Assembly: GCA_022836615.1 (NCBI GenBank)
Contig: MU405413.1
Span: 1-45,650 of the forward strand
Direction of reading: 5' to 3'
Length of the DNA stretch: 45,650 nt
Origin: Annulohypoxylon bovei var. microspora
Taxonomy: Eukaryota > Ascomycota > Sordariomycetes > Xylariales > Hypoxylaceae
Under the pieces are notes generated by a model. That model was given only the letters and a program-made list of their open reading frames with translations, did no database searches and was not told where the DNA came from. Both the position numbers and the translations under genes were made by a program. Shown piece by piece: positions 11,867 to 22,728 of the stretch. Positions within the stretch are counted from its first letter, which is position 1. Each line of letters begins with the position of its first letter.

Positions 11867-12850
11867 GGGGACGACGGGACTGGCGTGTTAGGCGGAGAAA
11901 GGGAGAGTTATATAGGATAAGGGATGAGGGCTATCTGTAGGTAGTGTATATACCTGTCTTCCGAGCTTTGAATATAGTATATATGTATCTTGTTCCGTTT
12001 ACTCCTTAAATGCGCGTTGTGTTTGTGAAAAGCGGGATTAAAAGTTGGGTTCAGTAGAGATGGGGGTTGATCGAGGATATGGGCAACTACCACACCTGCC
12101 CATTATCTAACAACATCTCTCAATTAGGTAAGTAGTAGGTAGATATCATGGAAGGTGATTAATGATACTATAGGAATTATCATTTACCTACGGGAATTCT
12201 AACTAGTCTGGTTAAATTATGCTTAAATTAAGCCTTTTTCGTCCCACGCATGTAAAAGGGGTTCTAATCGAGTTCAGAGTCATTTTTTTCTTTCCCCTTC
12301 TTTCTTTTTAATTTCTTTATTGAAAGTGGATCGAGGGAACCGGAGTGACTGTGCTAAGGTAAAGAGCCCTTAATCGCGCCGTCTATTAGAACATGAGGGC
12401 CTCTTACTAGTTATTATTGTACTTGTCGCGCTCGTTGGATCCTTAAACGAGTGGCAAAAGGAAAGGTAGTTTGCGATATCTGAGGAGTATTGGCGGCCTA
12501 GAAAACCACCTAGGTAAATTGTCATTGTTTTCTATGCGGTGGTGAGGGGACAATGTTCAAATAAGGAGTAATTGCGATTTCAAGTTCGATTCAGTAACGC
12601 TTAGGTACCAAAGCTTTGGACTTTGGATAGGTACCTATGGTGTCTTTTGAAAAGGAAAGCCGGCGTCTTCCTTGGAAATACACTTCGGGTCATTGTTTAT
12701 AGTTCGCAGAACATTGCTGGACCTGCTCGACTTCTATATATATCGCCCAGCCAAACACAAACGTCCAATTTACAATTTGCAACCAACCACGCAGACACAA
12801 ACACTGCCTGCCCTCTTTCTATATTTCAGAATCAAACATTAACATTCATG
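11867..12850. other. Intergenic boundary between housekeeping flank and gene cluster
   Basis: About 980 bp between ACH1 and the 3' end of OMT-A. It has CT-rich and T-rich runs at 12285-12320 and TACCTA/TAGGTA motifs near 12126, 12509 and 12602. A plus-strand open frame here runs into the antisense of OMT-A and has no family features. No gene recognised. Confidence 0.45.
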
Positions 12851-14426
12851 CTATTTGAGACCTGCAATGATCAAACAATCATCGTACTCCTCATCATACT
12901 TTACCACTTCACGCATTTTCAGACCGGCGTCCTCGAGCACCTTTTCCCACTCAGCCTTTGTGCGTTCTTTCGCGCCTGTAGATTTTTCAAATCAGCATCA
13001 GTAATATTCTGGACCGAACTTGTGAGTATAGCCCCTGCTGAGGAGCGTACAAACCGCGCACAGCTTCCAAAATATATGGCAAAAGTGGCCAGTAGAGAAA
13101 ATGGTCAGAGAGGATACTTACCAACGCTCATCATTACCTCTATATCATGTTGAGCTCCTCTCAGTCCGGCACCTCGCTCGGGAAGGACAGTCTCGTCAAT
13201 CATCATTACCGACTCTTCGGTCATGCCTGCTTTGATATTGCCTAAAACCTCCAGGCATTGTTCATCTGCGAATGAGTGGAAGATCTTACGGAGATAGTAA
13301 GCTCGGGCTCCTGAGCAATGAACGAGCAGATGTCAGCTGAGATATCCATCATGCAAGACTTTTGAAAGCGAGACATACCTTTGACTGGCTCGGGCGTAAA
13401 AATATCATATGCCTCCACTTCGATATTTGCGAAGCTGGAAAGCGCTGCCTTCGCCTTCTGTGCGACCTCTGGCCGGTCTTGAAGGATCACCCTCCCAGTG
13501 AGGCTTGGATATCGCTGCCGGAAGGCAAGAGACTGAGAGCCAGTCGAGCCGCCAATATCCACAAACAAGACGGTTGAGCTAGTAGTATTATAAGCAAAGC
13601 GTGCTTGAAAGTCCAAGGCATCGAAAAACAATGGTCTGTCTTCAAATTGAACCTTCATGTACGCAAGCGTAAGTTTCAATGCCCATGGATTTTCACCCAG
13701 CCATGAATAGGCATGCTGATTTGTAATATGGGCCCTAGACAAAGCTGTCGGCATAACGCCGGTTGGGTCCTTATATCCTGTGGACTGGAGCCAATCCGGC
13801 AGATCAACTACAGCTGGCCCCATGATCTTATGTCTGTTGCTGCTGTCAACATGCTAGAATAGAATAATATTATGTAGGTGTTCTTACGAGAATCGAAGCG
13901 CGTTGCCGTGGTCTTCATTACTGAGAACCTGAGTTACGTTGTTGGACTGGTAGGCATCGTTCTCAACTTGATATATCATGTCGAGGGCCTGGTAATACCG
14001 TAATAATCTCCCTAAGGATCGTCAATACTCCTAGGTTAAGGAAATGAGAAGAAAGGCGCACTTAAGAGACTGAGGCTCACACCAGTCTTCCCTGAGAGCT
14101 CTGCGCTAGTGAAAGATCGAGGCTCCGCTGCCAGAGCGGCAAAAATCTTAGCTTCTATGCCGATGAGCATCAGAGGAAGTTGGAAGTGCTAATGACTATT
14201 AGAGACAACTCTACCATGACGGATGGGCAGTCCTACATACCACGTGTCCAAGTCTGCACATAGTGTATCTTGGCTCTTCTAATAAGATACCGAGTTTACG
14301 GCCACCTTCAGCTAAGCGACGGCGGAGTTGTTCATCTTTGATCTGAGCAGTTGCAGCTCTCGGGTCGTTCAGAATTGATTCAATCTGCTGTGCAAGCTCT
14401 TCGTACTGGATAGTAGTGGAACTCAT
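12851..14426 (-). CDS. SAM-dependent O-methyltransferase (OMT-A), class I plant/fungal type
   Basis: Predicted to transfer methyl from S-adenosylmethionine to a hydroxyl of the cluster product. Minus-strand exons are 14426-14241, 14188-14062, 14011-13888, 13833-13379, 13310-13122 and 12975-12851, giving 401 residues. The N-terminal ~145 residues form the winged-helix dimerisation part (RRLLRYYQALDMIYQ). The SAM-binding motif VDIGGSTG is at 237-244, with the ligand-binding acidic region ILQDRPEV after it. The catalytic-type histidine lies in LRKIFHSFADEQ (His309). ETVLPERG and the C-terminal EWEKVLEDAGLKM complete the fold. Key residues look intact, so it is probably active. Exons 2 and 3 (127 and 124 nt) match OMT-D exactly in length, indicating common origin; OMT-A has an extra intron near the C-terminus. 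It is transcribed away from OMT-B across 1.7 kb rich in repeats. Confidence 0.88.
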
Positions 14427-15098
14427 TTCTACTTGAAGCAGAGACGGTACGAGGATATTACGACAACGTAAAGTGTACTTGGCATTGATCTCACGAGGAA
14501 GGAGGGTTGAATTTGGAAGGAATTAAAGAGACAACTAGCTGACAAGAGCCGTCTATCCACCTGTGTATCTACCGCGGAAGTTGTGTAGGTCGTGGCCGAG
14601 GCCTGAGAGCAAAAACAAAAGGCTTTTTTTTCCATTGCTGCCACGCAACCGGCGGTAGACTACCCTTTCCGTGATAAAATGTCACAACATGTCATAAAAG
14701 AGGCTTTCTAAAACTGAACTGTCGTACAGCTCTGTCGGTCTGTCATTACAAGCATTCTGTACCGATTCTGGTTGCATTCCGGCTCTGCGGCAGGATCTTG
14801 TGAGGGGCAGGGGGCAGGGGGCAGTGTGGATGTGGTGTGAATCTGTAAAAAGCTAATGGGGTATCCCTAATTCAAGTGACACACCAGGGCTCTATGGAGG
14901 CCCATAGGTGAGACTGTGCCAAAAAAATATTGGAGTGTAAATACTGCCTAAAAGGGTAAGGTGTGTTGCAGCCACAGGTGGGTGGTGGCTTATCCCTCGT
15001 TAAGCAAGTACTTCGTGTATTCAATTTTATAAGATTGCGCGTACAATTAAGTGTAAAAGCTTGTTACTTAGATGCTAGTTATTTATTTAGCTTATTAA

Positions 15099-15150
15099 TT
15101 GATTTGTTGATCGACTTGCTAATCGACTTGCTGATTGATTTGTTGATTAG
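15099..15150. repeat. 12-bp imperfect tandem repeat
   Basis: About four copies of a unit like GATTTGTTGATT / GACTTGCTAATC lie in tandem. Copies differ mainly by transitions. It is one of several short tandem arrays in this interval. Confidence 0.7.
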
Positions 15151-15228
15151 TTTTTAATTAAAAGGGCAATGAGGTTATTCCCAGCTTGGATAGGTAGGTG
15201 TAAGGTTGAACCACTGTAGTTGCTGTGC

Positions 15229-15296
15229 TGTAATAGATGTAATAGCTGTAACTACCTAATAGCTGTAATAGCTGTAATAGCTGTAATAGCTGTAAT
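15229..15296 (+). repeat. 9-bp minisatellite (TAATAGCTG), left arm
   Basis: An interrupted array of the unit TAATAGCTG, regular from 15258 (about four copies) with looser copies before it. It is the reverse complement of the array at 15527-15630, so the two could pair as a stem. Confidence 0.8.
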
Positions 15297-15381
15297 TGGA
15301 AACGTGACCCCATACAGCCTGTATTACCACGTCTTGAAGTCTGTGATATCTACTGATTGTACTACCTAAGTGGAATGCATG

Positions 15382-15409
15382 CTTGATTGATTGATTGATT
15401 GATTGATAG
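15382..15409 (+). repeat. GATT tetranucleotide microsatellite
   Basis: About six uninterrupted copies of GATT between the two arms of the 9-bp minisatellite. Confidence 0.8.
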
Positions 15410-15526
15410 ATGATGGTTACTATTGACAGCTACTAAGGTTACTTTTATGTAATCATTCGAAAGCCATGTCTTGGTATGTATGTAAGAATAGGTTATGCTA
15501 ATGGTACCCTTATACAAAGTAAATAT

Positions 15527-15630
15527 ATTACAGCTATTACAGCTATTACAGCTATTACAGCTATTACAGCTATTACAGCTATTACAGCTATTACAGCTAT
15601 TACAGCTATTACAGCTATTACAACTATTGC
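15527..15630 (-). repeat. 9-bp minisatellite (ATTACAGCT), right arm
   Basis: About eleven nearly perfect copies of ATTACAGCT, the last degrading to ATTACAACT and ATTGCAACT. The unit is the reverse complement of that at 15229-15296, about 230 bp away. Confidence 0.85.
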
Positions 15631-16134
15631 AACTTTATTCGTACATACAAGATACAAGGTCAGTAATACCATACCGGGCGACCATAGGTACATGATTTTA
15701 TACCTAAATTTATATGCGAACACAAATACCATACGTCTACCTACTTACCTCCAGCTATTAATGTATGTACTCATTTATCATCCCACCAATATGTGGCTTA
15801 ATACCCACCAACACAACTACCGTATTAGGCATAGCTACTTCTATTTTCCAAAATTTGATTTTTTTTTGGCACAGTACCACCTATGGGCCACCATAGCTCT
15901 CTCCAATATCACACCCCTTACCTCCATATGAGCCTCGTGGGGGCCGATGTCTGCTGTGTAACAAAGAAAACATGACACAGCTCTGACCATACTGCGATCA
16001 AGGCACCAACCATTTAGACCTAAGGAGGAGCATCGTCCCCTTTCGAGCAGACATCTCTTCACCATTCTTCTCGTCTCTACTTTCATATTTCTCAACTAGG
16101 TACTCAGACGTCTTCATTCCATATCCTAGTGGCC

Positions 16135-17691
16135 ATGGCATCACCTAACAAGACTCCGCGAATCGTGGAGCTGGCTGTCAAGATCAACGCCTCCGTCGCA
16201 GAATTGCAGAAGCTTCTATCAGCCCAGGGAGTGCCGTCCCCATCGTTTGACGAGGACAGCCCAGAGCGTCTTCCTCCTAGCACGTTCCATCTTCAAGATG
16301 CTGTGCTTGACGCGACTGCCGAGTTACATGAATTACTTATGGATCCTATCCCAATGGCCTTCAAATTCAGTGCCGTAAGAGTTCCTTAGCCCCAGCGGGT
16401 TCATTTAGCAAGCTAAAGCTAATACTTCAAGACCACCAACATGATCAGCATTGACGCGATCTGCCGATTCCACATTGCTGATATCATCCCTCCTGGAGGC
16501 CAAGTTTCTTTTGGTGAGATTGCAGAGAAAACGAAGCTAGACGAACCCCTTGTCATACGCCTGGTTCGGCACGCGATGTCCATGCGTATCTTAAGAGAAC
16601 CCGAGCCTGGCATGGTCGCACATACAAAGATCTCTAAGTACTTCACCCTTCCATACGTGAATGACTGGCTTAGCTTTGGTGCCCGGGAGGGTTGGCCAGC
16701 TGCTACCAGGGTAAGCGTTCTGAGTGTACCCTGAAATCAAAGTTCGTGAACAAAGAAACTGACGTGAGTTCTTTGCCGTAGATGCTAGATGCGATCCAGA
16801 AATGGCCAGGATCGGAAGAGTCTAACAATAGCGTGCGTCTGTCCTACCTTTGGAGTTGATGGCGTTTTCTCCGTCTACTCCTATATCCCGAGACTTTGAT
16901 AACCATGCTAATCTTGACAGGGCTTCTCTCTTGCCAACAATACCGACAAGTCAATCTTCGAGGTGCTCCATGATGACCACGCGCGCGCGATGCGCCTTGC
17001 ATCTGCAGTAAAAGCCCACGATCATTTTCCGGGTTACGCCGCTACGGACGTCCCCAAGCTCTACGATTGGGCTTCCCTAGGCAACGGGCTCATCGTCCAC
17101 GTTGGTGGATCCAGAGGCGAGGTCGCCGTGGAACTGGCGAAGAGCTTTGGGAAGGCCAAGCTACTTGTGCAAGATATGGAGATGGTCATTCAGGGCGCGA
17201 AGGACAGTATTCCCGATGAATTGAAAGCCCGGATCGACTTTAAAGCAAACGGACTCTTCGATACGCAGACTGTGGAAGCCGATGCTTACCTTTTCCGCCT
17301 AGTCTTCCAGATTTGGCCTGACAAATACGCTCTCCGAATCCTGAAAGCCCAGATTCCAGCCCTCCGACCTGGGGCAAAGATCCTTATACAGGATACGGTA
17401 GCGCCCGAGCCGGGAGAGATTCCGTTGTGGAGAGAGCGTGAATTAAGGTATGCCATCCCGTGGTGATTGTTTTTGGGATTATGAAAATCTCTAATAATAT
17501 AAATCTTTAGGGCCATGGACCTAAATTCGGGAGCCTCTTTCAATGGTCGTCATAGATATCTGCACGAGTGGAAAGCTCTACTTGCAGAGGCCGATGAAAG
17601 ATTCGTTTTCCAGGGGGTGAGCGCGCCTGGGAGATCTTTGCTGTCGACGTTGGAGATAGTTTGGGACCCGTCTAACTCCGCGAAAGCTTGA
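16135..17691 (+). CDS. O-methyltransferase-fold protein with degenerate active site (OMT-B)
   Basis: A class I SAM O-methyltransferase by overall sequence, 425 residues. Exons are 16135-16374, 16432-16710, 16782-16832, 16921-17447 and 17511-17691; ATG 16135 follows GCC. The N-terminal dimerisation half (ICRFHIADIIPPGGQVSFGE, LREPEPGMVAHT) is well kept. Two important sites deviate. The acidic residue starting the SAM motif is His (IVHVGGSRGE, His250) where the paralogue OMT-C has Asp250. The usual catalytic His is Gln (LVFQIWPDKY, Gln320; OMT-C has FHTW). Exons 1-3 (240, 279 and 51 nt) match OMT-C exactly in length. The open frame and splice sites are intact, so it is not an obvious pseudogene. 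It may be a catalytically weak or dead partner, or may use another base. It forms a divergent pair with OMT-A. Confidence 0.85.
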
Positions 17692-18517
17692 AGTATCATC
17701 TCACAGTTTTATCTTGAGACATTAGGTCACTGTCACTAGGGAAGTCGGTCATTATCACGATAGGTTATCACGTTTAGGTAGTATGGCAATCATCTGTTTA
17801 CTAGGTAGTTATGACAGTTACGAGCTGTTAGAATCTCCTTCAAGTACTAGTGACAAACATCATATTTCCAGGCGTCCACAACCCTCGCACTTGACCTATC
17901 CATGAAAGACCGAAAGTGTTATAATTGCCCAAGTAGCAGACTTGATTTGAGATCCTCGGAGCCTTCGTATTCTAAGCGCCTTATTAGATATCTACTAATC
18001 CTCCACCATCTTACCATAACCGATGTGAAACCTCCACTCGAAAGAGTCTGGTCTTTACTTAGCCGGTGTGCTTCGGGCTTCAAATTACAGCTTGCACTGG
18101 GGTGGCGCTGCCTCCTGTCGTATCAGGAGAGGCTGGCGGGCTTGTACCACCGTAGGATCGAATATAATACGCCGAAAATCAAGGGGTCCATCTCCAACTA
18201 GGCGTACCTATCTAGAAGACCTGAGTGGTCCTGTGCCTCATGCATGCTTAATATGGCTGCTGACTTGCAGATTTGGCGGTTGGTAGACTAATGGTGTGGA
18301 TGGTGTTTGCTAAGACCTGCTGAGCCAGGAGCTCAAAGTCTCTGATATAACCATTCTAAGAGAGAAGCTATCCCGTATCCCCATGCAGCAGAGTATATTG
18401 TTTCACATCACAGTTTTTCCTTCGCTTCATCTATCGTTTAACCGACCTACTCCATCATATCTCTAGATTGCTCGACACAATCGTAACATCTCGGTGCACC
18501 ACGAGAATAACCTTGCA
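17692..18517. other. Intergenic region, nothing recognised
   Basis: About 830 bp between OMT-B and the rhodopsin-family gene. A 99-codon plus-strand frame at 17902-18201 has no family features and is not called as a gene. The last 100 bp probably holds the next promoter. Confidence 0.4.
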
Positions 18518-19792
18518 ATGGCTGATTCGATTTCCCCTCCAGTGAATCCGAACGATCCTGGTATCGGACCTTTGATCATGGGCCTGACGTGGACATTTAC
18601 GATTATATCCCTTATTTTCATCGGTCTCCGTTTCTGGGTCCGCATCACGGTATCCAAACTGCTGAATTTGGAGGACTGGCTCATGTTAGCTGCTGGGGTC
18701 TGTATTTCGCTACCCGTATCTGTCCTTGCCGAATACTGATATCCAAATTAATAGATCATAAACCTCATCGGTCAAGCATTTCTCTCCCTTTCCTACCATT
18801 ACGGGTTGGGAAAACATGATAGAGACCTCACCTTCGACCAATCGGTTAACGTGCTCAAATGGCAATGGTTGTCATCTACGCCCGGTATCGTGTCATCCGC
18901 TGTAGCCAGGATTTCAATCGCTATACTCCTGGCTCGTATTTTCGGAACAAAGCGCTGGCTGAAGTGGTACTTGACTGTCACCACTGTATCGCAAGCAACG
19001 GGCTCCGCGCTTCTCATAATTTTTAGTTATGCACAGAGCAGTCCCGTTGCAGGCGTGTGGAATCCTACGATTCCTTCTCGACAATTAAATCCAAACTACG
19101 TGGTATATACAGCTTACGTATTAGGATGTAAGTAGAACTCGAAATCAAAACCTATCATGTCTGATGTTTTACTTACGGCGGTCTCCATTGAAGCTCTCTG
19201 GGCCCTGGGGGACTTAACCTACGTCCTATTTCCTGTTATCATTGTCTGGAAGCTCAACATGCAGTTTCGCCGAAAATTCCTCCTCTGCGTCCTGCTCGCC
19301 ATGTCTTTGATTACCCTAGGCGTTTCCATAGTCAAGACAATCCATGCCCAGGGCCGACTAGGAGACAAAGATGAGGCGCTGTTTAGTGCAAGTTTGGGAA
19401 CTCTGTTGGGCTCGTTAGAACAAGAGTTTGTCATCATTATGGGATGTGCTCCGCCTCTGAGTTCGATCACGAAGCTCAAGATCACATCAATGTCGAGCAT
19501 CACCTCTTCGCTCGAAAAGCTGATGTTGATGGGCAGTTCAAACAGAACGCACAAGACGGACAACTCGACTGGGTTCGGCGAATACAGCAGCAATGGTACA
19601 TATTACGAATTAGGAGTCGCAGGACAGACACTTGCTGGAGCTCATGCCAAAACCGAGACGAGTTCCTTGAACAAAACGAACAGCCACAATATGAACACCA
19701 GCAAGATAAGTAGGACATACCAGTACGGGGTCACATTCGACCAGGAAGAAGAGACACGAAGACCAGATTTAGCCGAAGGGAATACTATTTAG
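18518..19792 (+). CDS. Fung_rhodopsin (PTH11-like) seven-helix membrane protein
   Basis: Predicted integral membrane protein of the fungal rhodopsin-domain family, 383 residues. Exons are 18518-18697, 18755-19127 and 19194-19792. Hydrophobic helices appear at WTFTIISLIFIGLRFWVR, INLIGQAFLSLSYHY, SSAVARISIAILLARIFG, TVTTVSQATGSALLIIFSYA, YVLFPVIIVWKL and LLCVLLAMSLITLGVSIVK, with a further one near LGTLLGSLEQEFVIIMG. The LEDWLM after helix 1 and the YGLGKH loop are family marks. The C-terminal ~100 residues are polar and Ser/Thr-rich, probably cytosolic. The first donor (GTCTGT) is weak but the reading frame demands it. Family members are often called PTH11-like receptors, but few have known ligands. 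Its place between cluster genes suggests, without proof, a link to the metabolite or its sensing. Confidence 0.82.
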
Positions 19793-21922
19793 GCCATGGA
19801 GACGACTTCATAGCCGCATGGCGCGTAGTTTGTCTTTTGATAGGGGTTTTCAGTTGAGCTTTTAATCAATGTTACCTGGGTATACTTTCAGATCTCAGCC
19901 AAGCTCTTCCTATACTAGATGCTCCTGATATCAACAGGCGTCCGATCTTCTTCAAGTACGTGATGCTATATAAACTCGATATTGTGAAGGCTTCATGACT
20001 CTTCCATAAGCACAACTTGGAGAATAATGGCAACCAAGCTGCTAGATGCATGATCGCTTAGGTAAACTATATGCTATGCGACTCTCCGGACGGTGTTTGG
20101 CGTGCATTGGCGCCACGAATAACTTGGAGCCGGCCGCCGCTATGAGATTGATAGCGTGAGAGTATGGACGAAGGCACACATACGTCGCCAACCCTTCTGG
20201 AACCTGTTACCAACGAGCGTGGGAGCGGGGATGAGCATTCGGTGGCGAACTGAATCATGGATGTGCTGCCTCACCCTGTACGTGTCTTGAAGCATCCCTA
20301 ACCGCAGAAACTATAGGACTCTGGTTGCATATGAGTTGACATCGACGTTACTCGATTTCTCAGCTCCTAATACAACCTCATAACCCACGCATAGCCTCAA
20401 ATTTACAAGATTGGGTTCTCTACCTCGTCTTCCCCTCCTTTGCGTAACCATTACATTGCTGAAAATAACATTTATACCTATGCATTATAAGCTCCTGCTA
20501 TTGGATCTTCTAGCTTTCCTTTACTCACCGAGACATCGTGCGTCGGAAGCATCTGATATCACTCTCTTTTATTTCGCAACCCCAACGTTGTGTTTCACAC
20601 CATTTGTCCTTTGACCAATTAGCTTCCTTCTGCACCTCGGTCTAAAGTTCGTTTAAGGCTGTTAGAAAACTGTTGTCAACGTTTCCTTGAATCCTCCATG
20701 GCGTAAACTTCACAGTTCCCATGGAGCAGCGAACATGAAGAAGTCAATGTGATAGGCATCAGTTGCAGCCGCGCAAGCAGGGAAACCAGTTGTGTCCGTC
20801 ACTTGAATGCTACTGTCCAGTATCCCCTTGACTGGGCGTTCTGACACAGGTACAAAATTCATGGTGACCTTAGCGTTATAAGTTCCAGTATGTAGAGATA
20901 CCATTTTTTTGCTATAGGTTACTGTCGGGAATGGGACCACGTGGCTGGATCGGGCTATGGTGGATCCGTGGTCACGTGGCCACGTGGCCAGTGGAGAAAG
21001 AGTAGATTAGATCTTAGGCTAATCCTTTTGTAGCTTCCCACTCTGCCACTTAGGAATAACAACAATTAATCTACTATTAATGTTACAGATACCTTTCCTT
21101 ACATGATGATACGTATCTTAATACACCTTGTCTATCCAAAAGTCACTGATCCTTACATGAATTATGGACCGTTCCACTATATCCTAAATTCTATGCCCGT
21201 GCCAAAACGCGGATAGGCATCCTTCTCGTGTAACCGCGTCGTGGCCATCCATTTCAAAGGGCCTGGAATCGTACCGCTCGAGGTGAACTTGAATCTTCTT
21301 AAACCATAACGGCTACTTATATGCTGATTGGGCAGTCTTATACCTAGTATCGAGGACATCATTACTAATACTACCTAGGGTTACGTAGCGATGAAGTAGG
21401 CTTACGATAATTCGAATACCTTCTCATTCTTGTGGGGGAGCTGCATGTACTTTATACCTTAGGTATTACCAAACTAAACTAAACTAACACTTCTCTTACA
21501 TAATTACAGCTGATTGGTCGCCTTACTGTGATTATGCAAGTCATTCAGTCGATCATTGATAATCGGACTCCAAGCCATGCTTTTATCACTGGCGGATGAG
21601 GAAAGATCTTCGCCGCGTACTTCAGTTTTGTGCAGTTACAACTTACCAACGTTTTATATTAATTAATTTTAATAGCAAATGAAGCCTTCTTCGGATTTCC
21701 GCCACGCATGTTTTTATTCGGTCCCGAATAAGTATCATAATCAGAAATGATATAATTAATAAATTATGAGCAATGTTAAATCCGCTGCATACACCTCCGC
21801 AGGGATAATTATTGTTGTTTAACGGAGCCTTACTCGACTTGTATCTGGTTACTGATATTCATATGAGAAGATACCTTTTCATAAGGCTATTACCCACAAA
21901 TATATGCAGTCTTGTAGCCTCA
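19793..21922. other. Long intergenic region with a CACGTG cluster
   Basis: About 2.1 kb without a convincing gene. A minus-strand frame at about 20710-20904 (64 codons from an ATG, with CAAATDAYHID) has no recognised family and could be a relic. Three CACGTG hexamers occur at 20938-20986. From about 21650 to 21780 the sequence is AT-rich. Confidence 0.45.
20938..20986. promoter_or_regulatory. Cluster of three CACGTG palindromes
   Basis: CACGTG occurs at 20938-20943, 20973-20978 and 20981-20986. The last two form the perfect 14-bp palindrome CACGTGGCCACGTG. CACGTG is the classic bHLH (E-box) site in fungi. No gene starts close by, so its role is unknown. Confidence 0.4.
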
Positions 21923-22422
21923 CATACATTTCTGTGGCTCAAATACATATCCATTAGTGGAGAAAAGCTCCGCTAAACAAGAATAACCATCCCTGCGGAA
22001 GTGTTTCCCGGCATTTGCGGTACTTTTCCCCGCGTACAAATCCCTATACATAGCTTCACCAGACCTCATCGCACACAAATCCCTGATGCGGTCTAGACAA
22101 GCTGACAGGTCAGTTTTTATTTCTCCAACCAGGGTGGCCGAGCTCCCGCGCGCATCTTGTCTGCTCATTCCCTGCTTCACGCAAGATATGAAAAGCACCT
22201 TGCTATTGCGTGTAACACGCCCGCAGTGTTCCAGCACCATCATGATTTGGTAATGGCACTCTTCATTGTCTGTTAAGCATACCGCCTTATTCAAGGCGCG
22301 CCATCTTGCGTCCTGCAATAACTTGACGAGTATGCATTCGCCGCCACATCATCCACGCTTTTCGTATTTACCTTGCGTGTGTATGTAATGTACCTCGATT
22401 GTGCAAGAATCACTATCTTCAT
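21920..22422 (-). CDS. Small hypothetical protein with many cysteines
   Basis: Possible two-exon gene inside the cluster. Exon 1 is 22422-22372 (MKIVILAQSRYITYTRK) and exon 2 is 22312-21920, joined by a 59-bp intron (GTAAAT..TTGCAG) in phase 0, giving about 147 residues. Exon 2 has Cys spread through the chain (AVCLTDNEECHY, LEHCGR, FISCVKQG, SACLDRIRDLCAM, GYSCLAEL, EPQKCM at the end). No clear signal peptide, domain or family was recognised. The exon 1 choice is weak: the intron lacks a strong branch site and other starts are possible. It lies just downstream of the aminotransferase on the same strand. It could be real, a relic or a chance frame. Confidence 0.3.
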
Positions 22423-22728
22423 GGACGGTAAAAGGAAAGAAAAAGCATGTGTCGGATCGGATGTCTTGACACGAGAGCTGAACAGCCATCCGGCATTTTC
22501 TAAATTGAAAGTTGAGACTGGCTTAATTGCTCATGGAGTGACAAAGTCGTAATGGATATGAAAGCTAAAATACGTGTGGTGAAGGACAAGCCCAGCATGA
22601 TCAAAATTACAACATGGCCTAAAATGAAGTGCAACAAAGCGGCATCGTGTAGAAATCGTTGTTTTTATTACATAGATAGTGTCATGGTAATTCGAGCCAT
22701 CGCAACATGGCGATAGGACATACGAAGG
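22423..22728. other. Short intergenic region, nothing recognised
   Basis: About 300 bp between the small hypothetical frame and the 3' end of the aminotransferase. It presumably holds the aminotransferase terminator. No distinctive motif was seen. Confidence 0.4.

Larger units (their letters stand above)
14427..16134. promoter_or_regulatory. Divergent intergenic region between OMT-A and OMT-B, rich in simple repeats
   Basis: This 1.7-kb interval must hold the promoters of both methyltransferases. It contains a G-rich (GGGGCAG)3 run at about 14813-14833, a 12-bp tandem repeat at 15099-15150, two oppositely oriented 9-bp minisatellites and a (GATT)n run at 15382-15409. No gene recognised; long open frames here are translations of the 9-bp repeat. 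Confidence 0.55.

Noticed and set aside
12623..13153. 176-codon plus-strand frame
   Set aside because: More than half lies antisense to exons and an intron of OMT-A, and it shows no family features.
14813..14833. Possible G-quadruplex in GGGGCAG repeats
   Set aside because: Only three clear G tracts are present, fewer than the four needed for a simple intramolecular quadruplex.
15476..15931. 151-codon plus-strand frame and a 79-codon minus-strand frame with ITA/VIA repeats
   Set aside because: They are translations of the 9-bp minisatellite, which is open in several frames; no promoter or protein features.
17902..18201. 99-codon plus-strand frame
   Set aside because: No family features, no convincing context, and composition like intergenic DNA.
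20710..20904. 64-codon minus-strand frame
   Set aside because: No family, signal peptide or splice partner could be recognised; kept only as a possible relic in the gap note.
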